From NCBI GenBank assembly GCA_021372535.1, contig JAJFUH010000006.1, positions 1-64,000 of the forward strand: 64,000 nucleotides of DNA. The letters are read 5' to 3'. The notes beneath the pieces were generated by a model that did not search any database, had not been told where the DNA came from, and was given only the letters and a program-made list of their open reading frames with translations. Numbering within the stretch: position 1 is the stretch's first letter; each line of letters opens with the position of its first letter. The DNA is from a bacterium (lineage in GTDB: Bacteria > Latescibacterota > Latescibacteria > Latescibacterales > Latescibacteraceae). This document shows positions 37,301 to 44,031 of the stretch, piece by piece. Both the position numbers and the translations under genes were made by a program.

Positions 37301-38583
37301 CTTACGAGAAGTGTTGCATTATTCGGGGCGGTACCAATACCGTCGACGACCAGTGGGGAGCCCGATGTACGAACATCGGTGGCTGCGAAACCCGCATTGG
37401 TCGAATAGAAAACGTATACCTGCGCATTATCGTCAAAGTCGTCTACGCTGATATACAGATCCATATCCGTGGCGGTATTTGCTGTTCCCGTCACATTCCC
37501 GTCGATATCATAATACGTACCGGTATCGAGGGTTGCATCACCGTCGTCGGAGTATGGAGCCTCATTATCAAATCCATCCGGCGGTAACGTTTTGTCCCAG
37601 CCCATGAGATTGACCACGGGATAATGCCGGATGGTCAGCTGATCCGAGCGGGCGAGCGGGAAGTCACCGGTAAACTGGCTGGTAATGTAGAGCCAGTAAT
37701 TACCTTCCGGGAGTCCTCCCGTTGCGATCGTCGCAGCGTTTCCGTTAGCCAGTTCATTCAGGGTGAATTTCTGCGCGGTGTCATACCTGACCGCGAAAAG
37801 CACTGCTGTGGAGTCGACATGGCTGAGGAGTGAATCGGTATATACCCAGATCGAATATACGACATCGTCACTGGATTCCGTACCGTCAAGATCGGGTCCG
37901 GGAACATCAGCGCCATTAACCTGTCCGTCGCCGCCGTCCGGGATAAGATCGGTAAGAGCGCTGAACAGCTGCGCTGCAGCAGCCGGGTACTGGTCGCCGT
38001 ACGTCGAAGTAGAGTCGTTGTCCCCCGTCAGATTCGACTGGAACGTGAAAAGCTGGAGGGCGCCGGGCTCACGGAATGTAACCATAGCTCCGGCTCCGCT
38101 GGCGATATTGTCGGTTGTGGCATCCGAGAATGTGACATAATAATCATCCGACGTAGTCGCAGTTCCGGTTTCGACCGGGAACATGAGTTTGACAATATCT
38201 CCTGATGCCATATCAGCGACGCCAATGGTCAGTACGATTGTCGAAGCGGTAGCTGAAGTTACCGCTACCGTCATGCCGCCGGCGCTGACATCAGTATAGT
38301 AGAGTGTAACATGGCTGTCATATGTGCCTGCGCTGTTTACTTTGGCCAGGGTGACATCGGACGGGAACGTAATAGTGATTGTCTGCCCGCTTACGTGCGC
38401 TGCCCCGCTTGTCAGCGAAAGCACCTGCCAGTAGTAGTTATCATCCGTTTCGCCTTTGGGGCCATTGACATACGCTCCTTTTGGAACCTGATCCGGAGTG
38501 ACTGTCAGTGTGGCCGCTAGGGCATTGCTTACCCCGATAATCATAAAGACCAGGGATAAAACAATTAACAGTCGAGATTTCAT
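34375..38583 (-). CDS. Giant secreted protein with dockerin-like and cohesin-like modules and type IX-like tail
   Basis: This 1402-residue protein has an AAGGAG site and a signal peptide (MKSRLLIVLSLVFMIIGVSN ending ALA). The first ~1000 residues are Thr/Asp/Ala-rich beta domains resembling surface-layer or fibre proteins (TLTVTPDQVPKGAYVNGP). About residues 1080-1150 form a dockerin-like pair of calcium loops (DNQIDTGDINVIKSAF and DINEDNEVETTDLSMATAH). Residues ~1165-1300 resemble a cohesin (YTIQVAVRNTGNVRAYFVNM, GILAEVTFTALKDG). The last ~93 residues hold TQNFPNPFNPTTTISFAI and the tail KRMLFIK. Dockerin and cohesin in one chain suggest self-assembly or binding to related partners such as the neighbouring protein's cohesin-like domain. 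Confidence 0.83.
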   Translation of the reverse strand: MKSRLLIVLSLVFMIIGVSNALAATLTVTPDQVPKGAYVNGPKGETDDNYYWQVLSLTSGAAHVSGQTITITFPSDVTLAKVNSAGTYDSHVTLYYTDVSAGGMTVAVTSATASTIVLTIGVADMASGDIVKLMFPVETGTATTSDDYYVTFSDATTDNIASGAGAMVTFREPGALQLFTFQSNLTGDNDSTSTYGDQYPAAAAQLFSALTDLIPDGGDGQVNGADVPGPDLDGTESSDDVVYSIWVYTDSLLSHVDSTAVLFAVRYDTAQKFTLNELANGNAATIATGGLPEGNYWLYITSQFTGDFPLARSDQLTIRHYPVVNLMGWDKTLPPDGFDNEAPYSDDGDATLDTGTYYDIDGNVTGTANTATDMDLYISVDDFDDNAQVYVFYSTNAGFAATDVRTSGSPLVVDGIGTAPNNATLLVSTLYENQEDTDGLIKWNWDVNPVGSSFIPAGDYTMYVVACDGKHTSFLKAVGADASNSELIKIRHSPSLTIDALTEYDAAAVDPSTADVTIDPSLTDIIMLSWGKNGVDGDKDIDDSATIEFYIHYSSTSASPFGSTDAVALRAAASANDDSIHTHKICEGILEDLEGKANSYYAWNMTADYKKTGWHPMDGTFAGYYLIYAIIDENKSTNNTARVVALGDDGLLTTGETITRVNFATFKKFARLLDPPAEGKTINAEETYRIKFEANDYNQNGKVGIYIVNNSVSAGPTTTNPTTLGALAAGNVYMLTSTDGDDANFSGLATKTTTYYDLSIRTPGDATVLYTTDITNAGTDLSDGTYWVYIGVVADESWDGTETLYRAPGSLTLLNVATTPSQKNLTISPMTLSTAQGDTTTFSVMAADETNPVDLMDLYIAVEKAYWTVVTSSGPFTDAAGYGVLLSNQLIDDDANGRWLLRATVFNDGNPIDPADTGLGTALATFKLVSKGTTNALEASTSVYFVNEPSKGWVTKFVNDGADISIKTLSSSVKVVPRPLIEGIVEFEGRGTSAYTVTLELRARGSYVASTDTIFANANDTDFNTPGIQYVLDTDGLFTLKKAPMGEWDLVAVYNRYLSKKLEVGLYAGMDTVFVNFGKLLGGDCFGYTDSSGAVWPDNQIDTGDINVIKSAFLSTPDSSKWDDGEYNYKWADINEDNEVETTDLSMATAHVGVSGDAPVYKPVLSPVQSNLDAIVEFANVPNELKAGQSYTIQVAVRNTGNVRAYFVNMNYDKNKLAFNGITEGDFLAGDSYSFPVVGNGTVGLANSVFGDAVHFGDGILAEVTFTALKDGAFSPDILGIKTASFVNAQFMKETVINENPAGIDGQNVPATFNLTQNFPNPFNPTTTISFAIPEQSNVELRIYDILGRHVNTLVSGAYAPGNYAVRWNATDMYGNAVSNGVYFYTIHAGNYHATKRMLFIK

Positions 38584-39355
38584 CTGTGATTCTCCTTAAA
38601 CAAAATAGTTATGAACCTCATAAAATTCCTTTACTGATGCAAGCCTTTTTCACCTTTTTCGTTACGTTTTAAGATCAGCTCGATAAAACCATTCACAGAA
38701 ATAAAGTAGTGTAGAACACCGCTTTTACGAATAATACACATTTCCTAGGTTTTTTCCGTCATCGGCTTATCTCCTTCCATGGTGTTTTAAGCTCAGTTTC
38801 CTTACTTTGCTTTGTTTAGGTACACTGTGTAAGCATTCAAAAAATCACATAAGTATGGATACAAAAGGTCGTAGACTACCTTTCCTCTCAATTTTATCGG
38901 TAGTTATTGAAAAAACTTTAGGGTTTTTTGTAAACTTTTTACCCCGTTTTATAATACAACAATTGAATCCTTACCGGTTTCATACCGCGACATAGTAAAA
39001 AACGGATGGAATGACTGTTGGAATTGTACGCACAATTGATGCCAAAGTACCATTCATACTCAATTCCAAAATTCGTCAGTCCAACATGCATATTGTTATA
39101 ACATATTGTATACATTATAATTATACAAATACATCCTCTGCCGTCATTAAAGAGCAGAATCGTATCGTATGGATATTTTCAATGAGTTGCGGAGGGGAAT
39201 TTTTTCCTATTAGCCGGTAGGAAAGTTATTCCCGTGTCCTTTTATTGAGAATAAAAACCAAAGATATTATTGCATTTCCGGTAATCCGGGGATTAACTTA
39301 CTGGTGAGATAGTGTCAGATGTATCCTGAATTTTATATGGAAAAGGTTCGATTAT
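38584..39355. other. Long AT-rich divergent spacer (772 bp)
   Basis: This lies between the 1402-residue protein gene (-) and the EamA transporter gene (+). No gene, RNA or repeat is recognised. The length suggests a long 5' leader or regulatory region for the giant protein. Confidence 0.4.
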
Positions 39356-40267
39356 ATGGGTAAGGCAAACAACGCCCGATATGGATATGCGGATGGCGCG
39401 ATGCTTGCGGCGTGTTTTTTATGGGCGCTCGGTACGGTGTTGACCAGGGAAGCGATCGGGGGAATGCCCGGTGGTTTTCATGTCTATATTTTCAACGGTA
39501 TACGGCTTAGTATCGCCACTGTGCTGCTTTTCGGTTTCATCATTGCAACCGGCCGGTCACCGTGGATCAGACGAGAGCATATCGGACTCGTGGCGCTCGT
39601 TTCCTTTTTCGGTTTTTTCCTTTTTATGGCAATATTTCATCTGGGACTTTCCAGGACAACCGCTTCCCACGCCGGGATTCTCAGCGGTACGATACCTCTT
39701 TATATCGTGGGAATATCCGCCCTTACCGGGATCGAAAAACCCACCATATGGGTCGTCATCGGCATAGCAGTCGGCTTTTCAGGCGTGGCGGCCCTTACTT
39801 TCCGGGGCGGGATTTCAGACTTCAATCCCGGCGATCTCCTCGTGATCATATCGTGTTTATGCTGGGCGATTTTCACCGTTTTCGGAAAGGGGATCGTCGA
39901 CTGCTACTCTCCGCTCGTTTCAATGGGCTGGACATTTTTTTTCACAACAGTGTATCATATTCCGCTTTTTATTATGCAGTTGCCCGGCCAGTCATGGTCA
40001 GCGATAACTCCCAATAACTGGGGGAATGCCTGTATTGCGGCTGTGGGACCTCTTTTCCTCGCAAATACCCTGTACTATTATTCCCTGGGAAAGATCGGCC
40101 CTTCCCGCGTGGGTGCGTATACCAACCTTGAGCCGGCTTTTACACTCCTGCTAGTATATTTGCTCAGCAGCAGAGAAACCATAACGGCTCTCCACATCGT
40201 CGGGCTGACAGCGATCATGACCGGAATAGGATTGACAAAGTTCAGGAATAATATGGGCAATGCCTGA
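39356..40267 (+). CDS. EamA/DMT-family transporter
   Basis: This 303-residue membrane protein has about ten transmembrane helices in two EamA halves: AACFLWALGTVLTREAIGG opens the first, LLVIISCLCWAIFTVFGKGI opens the second, and the C-terminal half ends with the typical LLVYLLSSRETITALHIVGL. The DMT superfamily exports or imports small metabolites such as amino acids or sugars; the substrate cannot be read. It stands alone on the + strand. Confidence 0.92.
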   Translation: MGKANNARYGYADGAMLAACFLWALGTVLTREAIGGMPGGFHVYIFNGIRLSIATVLLFGFIIATGRSPWIRREHIGLVALVSFFGFFLFMAIFHLGLSRTTASHAGILSGTIPLYIVGISALTGIEKPTIWVVIGIAVGFSGVAALTFRGGISDFNPGDLLVIISCLCWAIFTVFGKGIVDCYSPLVSMGWTFFFTTVYHIPLFIMQLPGQSWSAITPNNWGNACIAAVGPLFLANTLYYYSLGKIGPSRVGAYTNLEPAFTLLLVYLLSSRETITALHIVGLTAIMTGIGLTKFRNNMGNA

Positions 40268-40742
40268 TTTTATCCGGATCGGTAATAATGCTGTATAATA
40301 ATAAACTATAGTTCAACGATTGTTTTGTACAAAACGCCGACAGAGGATGTACATAACGCCGGATTACAGGTATCTTTCTACAAAACTATATATGTTATCG
40401 GTAATACTACGTTTTCATCAAGAGTAATTCATAAATTTGTATTTTAATTCTAAAAAATATCCCCCCTGCCTGCCGGCATGCCCCCTTTTTAAGGAGAGAG
40501 ATGATGCGATTCCCCCTTTTTTTTAATAAGGGGGATACGGCGAAGCCGAGGGGGATCATGTGAAAGCTGAGATAACGTTATCGCACATTGTTATTATTGA
40601 GTATACGCCATAGTTACCTCGGCTCTTTTCGGCGTTTATGAATAATCCAGGTTACATTTTCTAAAAGAAAATAGGAAAAAGTATCATAAGACCCTGTATG
40701 TACATGAAATAGTTTTGGGCACAAATAAGAGGAGGTTGATTC
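40268..40742. other. 475 bp spacer with repeat B2
   Basis: This is AT-rich sequence between two co-directional genes, containing repeat family B copy 2 (40467-40560). I see no gene. Confidence 0.5.
40467..40560. repeat. Repeat family B, copy 2
   Basis: Read on the minus strand this begins ATCCCCCTCGGCTTCGCCGT and proceeds through AAGGGGG and GGGGGCATGCC blocks, matching copy 1 at 11291-11402 module by module in inverted orientation. Confidence 0.75.
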
Positions 40743-41912
40743 ATGGATTCAAATCTCGCCCGCAGACGGTTTATGAAAGCCGCCGCGCTTGCCGGAACAG
40801 CCGCAGCTTCTGGCACCATGCTTCCCCGTAAGGCTCGTGCGAAAACAAAAACCACACCGACCGTTGAACTGCTCAAGGTCGGAGTTGTCGGTGTCGGAGA
40901 ATATAGCCACATGCCCACCATATGGGGGCCGACGATCAATCCTGTGGAACCCGGACGGTGGCCGATACGTTCGACGCGGATGCTCATGACCCATGTCTGG
41001 GATTCGCGGCCTGAAAAAGCGGAGGAGTTCGCTAAAAAGTTCGGCTGCGAGGTTGTTAAAAATTACTATGACATGGTGGACAAGGTGGATGGCATGATTT
41101 TCGGCAGTTTTTACGAGGTCAAATGGTGGCACCTCCTGACCAGACCCTATCTCGAGGCCGGAATCCCCTGTTTCATCAACCGTCCATTCTCGTTTTCCAT
41201 GAAACATGCCCGGGCGATGGTCGATACGGCACGGGAGCACAACACTCCCATTCTCTGCACCGACGAGCGCGAGTACATCAAGGAGGTGTTCGTCGCCCGC
41301 TGGAAGGTGGAGGAACTCCTCAAGCAGAAGATACCCATCATCGGTGTGAACTCTGATAATTCGGCCGGCGAATATCCGGCGCACGGCACCCACGGCCTCT
41401 ATTTCCTGCTCGCCATTCTCGGGATGGATGTGGAACGGGTGGGATTTCTGGCGGACGGCTGGTGGTCGGACAGCACATACGGCACACCGGTCATGAACTG
41501 GGGACTTCTGGCGCTCCAGTACAAGGGCATCAAAATCGATGGTGTCGGTGAACAGGCCAAACCGTTCGTCGCGGCGCAGCAGCAGGTAGTCGGCCAGCAG
41601 GCAAACGCCGGAATCCGGATTTACTACAGCGGCGGCTGGTGGGACATCATGAACCACTGGACCAAGGGCGAGCCGATGAACCGTCTCTACCACCTGTTTT
41701 TCCCCACGGTGTTCGCCATGCAGCGTATGTTCGAAACCCGCCAGATGCAGTGGAGCTATGACTACATCCTCGATAAGACACGGATATTCCTCGCGGCGTT
41801 CAAGTCCCATGTCGATCACGGGGGAGCGATGATCCGTGTCAGCGACCTTCCCGAGGACTGGGAAGCGCCTGCACCAAGACCGAACTGGATCGACGAGGCG
41901 ATATTCAGATAG
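40743..41912 (+). CDS. Tat-exported Gfo/Idh/MocA-fold protein with altered catalytic motif
   Basis: This 389-residue protein starts at ATG 40743 behind GAGGAGG, with the twin-arginine signal ARRRFMKAAALAGTAAASG. A Rossmann fingerprint is present (VGVVGVGEYSH, ~46-56). The usual E-K-P motif is replaced by I-N-R-P (N146-R147-P148), so the catalytic Lys is missing. The second half has family-like text (AHGTHGLYFLLAILGMDVERV). It may bind NAD(P) and a sugar without classical dehydrogenase chemistry, or use Arg in place of Lys. It is separate from the other Gfo/Idh/MocA gene and shows no operon partner. Confidence 0.84.
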   Translation: MDSNLARRRFMKAAALAGTAAASGTMLPRKARAKTKTTPTVELLKVGVVGVGEYSHMPTIWGPTINPVEPGRWPIRSTRMLMTHVWDSRPEKAEEFAKKFGCEVVKNYYDMVDKVDGMIFGSFYEVKWWHLLTRPYLEAGIPCFINRPFSFSMKHARAMVDTAREHNTPILCTDEREYIKEVFVARWKVEELLKQKIPIIGVNSDNSAGEYPAHGTHGLYFLLAILGMDVERVGFLADGWWSDSTYGTPVMNWGLLALQYKGIKIDGVGEQAKPFVAAQQQVVGQQANAGIRIYYSGGWWDIMNHWTKGEPMNRLYHLFFPTVFAMQRMFETRQMQWSYDYILDKTRIFLAAFKSHVDHGGAMIRVSDLPEDWEAPAPRPNWIDEAIFR

Positions 41913-41966
41913 GGCAGAGAAATGGCGACCGGGAAAATTTTTTTGATACGATTGAAGTTTGCATAG

Positions 41967-42020
41967 AAAAAAAAACGATAAAGGGAACCATACTGTTTCT
42001 TCAGTTCAGGTTCCCTTATC
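41967..42020 (-). terminator. Intrinsic terminator of the AT-rich lipoprotein gene
   Basis: On the minus strand GATAAGGGAACC (42020-42009) pairs with GGTTCCCTTTATC (41989-41977), with ACTG/CAGT pairing inside the loop, followed by a T-run (A9 at 41967-41975 on the + strand). It lies about 170 bp after the stop of the gene ending at 42189. Confidence 0.75.
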
Positions 42021-42188
42021 ATGTAAAATCAATAGGTCTCTTCTGCCACATGCAAAAGAGAAGCGGGTGTAAGAATAGGAATTTGATACCTCGCAGTTCT
42101 GCTGCAAATCAGCATATATTTCCTTGCCTGCCTGAAATAAAAAGGTATCAGCAGGTCATGAAATATTACTGATTAATAAAACATCAGT

Positions 42189-43160
42189 TCATTTAAATTT
42201 ATCCGGATACTCAAATCCCATCTCGTCAGCAATTGTTTTTGAATAAATTGATATATATCCTGACCATGGAATATAGTCTAATTTTGATGCATTGATATCA
42301 ATAACATCTGAACCGTATTCATGTTCGATAATCAAATCGCCAAATCCCCAATAACATGTTGCATTATATCCACTTATACCTCTGTTATATGGCGGTGTAT
42401 AGTAGTCTCCAAATAATTTTATCAGTAATTCTTCAACAGTACGCCCTTTCCTGTCTCTGGGCATCAAAGTGACCCGAAAAAAACGGCCTTTCCAAAAATC
42501 ATATGTTATACTTTCTAATGGAATCTCCCCTAATTTCAATTCGTCATTGAGTCTCACATATGTTTTCAGATTACCATCTTGAGAAGAATTAGTCTGATTA
42601 AAACCCTGAAGGTTTGAAATGTTTGAATTCCATGAAATATCTTTCCACATTCCCGACGAAATTGATGCAAGGCTGTTATCAGATGAACCAAGAGTTGTGT
42701 CGTTGTTCCTTGAAGGAATTGTTACTTTTTTGTCTTCAATTTTTCGTTGATTTGCGCGTGAATTTATTTTTTTTGATATTTCTACAGGTGAAGATTTGCT
42801 GTTGGGAGTTTTGCTGTTGGGTTCGAGAACGAAATGGTATTTCCGCTCACCAATATTATTCGGTTTAATATCAAGCTCATAAATATATTCAGAATCTTTG
42901 TAATCACTTCCTTTTACTGCTTGGAATGCCCATACTTCCCAAGGCATGCCTAAAAAGAATTTATGCTCTATTGTGCATGGAGTTTTTTTATTTGTCGACT
43001 TTGGGTAATCATCTCCTCCGCTGTGTGTAACTTTAGAATATATTGTTGCACCAGGAGGGTCTGAAGTAAAAACATATTGCCTTATTGAGCAGCCACACAA
43101 AACAATACTTGATAATAATGTGTAATATATTATACAGCTTCTTCTGTTATAAAAACCCAT
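42189..43160 (-). CDS. AT-rich lipoprotein of unknown function
   Basis: This 323-residue protein has a GGAGG site and a lipoprotein signal (YYTLLSSIVLCGC). The first segment after the Cys (VFTSDPPGATIYSKV) resembles a PEGA-type beta domain, followed by a Ser/Asn-rich linker (~115-185) and a C-terminal domain (WKGRFFRVTLMPRDRKG, LIIEHEYGSDVIDINASKL) that I do not recognise. Codon use is much more AT-rich than in flanking genes, suggesting a different origin. Confidence 0.75.
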   Translation of the reverse strand: MGFYNRRSCIIYYTLLSSIVLCGCSIRQYVFTSDPPGATIYSKVTHSGGDDYPKSTNKKTPCTIEHKFFLGMPWEVWAFQAVKGSDYKDSEYIYELDIKPNNIGERKYHFVLEPNSKTPNSKSSPVEISKKINSRANQRKIEDKKVTIPSRNNDTTLGSSDNSLASISSGMWKDISWNSNISNLQGFNQTNSSQDGNLKTYVRLNDELKLGEIPLESITYDFWKGRFFRVTLMPRDRKGRTVEELLIKLFGDYYTPPYNRGISGYNATCYWGFGDLIIEHEYGSDVIDINASKLDYIPWSGYISIYSKTIADEMGFEYPDKFK

Positions 43161-43382
43161 TATTATCCTCCGATTATTTTATCGAAAGAATTCCTCGACA
43201 CTTGGATTGAGGTATGAATTTAAAAAATGCTTATCAGCCAGCCTGAACTCACCCTTCCAGCCTCTCTCATCCCTGAAATGGGGTAGGAGAAACGGCGCAA
43301 AAAAATCGAAAATGCACGTATATTGGTTCCCTAAAAGTATTGGACAGCGGGAAGGATAAACCAATTTATAATGATACTATCA

Positions 43383-43949
43383 TCATTCCCCGAGCATACC
43401 CTCCTTGAGACCGGAGCTCGGCGGTTTGGGACCGAACCATATGGCAAAGACCGCTTCCATGAAATCCTTGCCCTCGATGACTCCGGCGGATGTGCCGTTG
43501 ATCGAAACCTCGGTACCCGTGCCGGGAATATAAGTGACCGTGATGCGTTCCCCCGATTTCACGGGCTTGGAGAAAAAGGCGTTGAAACGGTCGATTTTGG
43601 CTTTCAGCGCAGATACCTTGTCCGGAGAATTGTTTTTAAAGCCCTCGGTCCATGCCTCGACCAGCTGATCGGCAGATACTTCCTTATAGAGAAAGTGCAT
43701 CATAACCTGCTTTGTCTGGTCGCTTGCAATGACTTCGGCGGAGTTTTGGGTCGGTTTTTCAAGGTAGAGCGCCCCGAGGTAGACATTGATGATGAGTTTC
43801 TTACGTATGCCGACACCCGTAAGTTTGCAGGTCGCGCCACCGATTGTGGCTGTTTCGGGGAAATTGACTCCCTTGACCTCACGGGCCATAAGTGAATCCG
43901 GTGCCAGTATGATGAGGCATACCATCAAAAGCGGAAACAGGTTTTTCAT
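43383..43949 (-). CDS. Periplasmic chalcone-isomerase-like protein
   Basis: This 188-residue protein has an AAGGAG site and a signal peptide (MKNLFPLLMVCLIILAPDSL ending MA). The mature part matches the bacterial chalcone-isomerase-like domain: VNFPETATIGGATCKLTGVG, then INVYLGALYLEKP and MHFLYKEVSADQLVEAW, ending IWFGPKP. Bacterial members are not known to act on flavonoids; fatty-acid or small-ligand binding has been suggested for the fold. It is followed on the same strand by the AT-rich lipoprotein gene but with different composition, so the two are not obviously an operon. Confidence 0.85.
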   Translation of the reverse strand: MKNLFPLLMVCLIILAPDSLMAREVKGVNFPETATIGGATCKLTGVGIRKKLIINVYLGALYLEKPTQNSAEVIASDQTKQVMMHFLYKEVSADQLVEAWTEGFKNNSPDKVSALKAKIDRFNAFFSKPVKSGERITVTYIPGTGTEVSINGTSAGVIEGKDFMEAVFAIWFGPKPPSSGLKEGMLGE

Positions 43950-44031
43950 GACATCTCCTTTTGTAAGTTCAGTGACCGGTAACAGCAGTCAGAATCGATC
44001 AATAAATAACATTGTTCATATGTCCGTTGTT

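Noticed and set aside
40749-41819. A 356-codon minus-strand frame
   Set aside because: It mirrors the Gfo/Idh/MocA-fold gene at 40743-41912, which has a Tat signal, ribosome site and family motifs.
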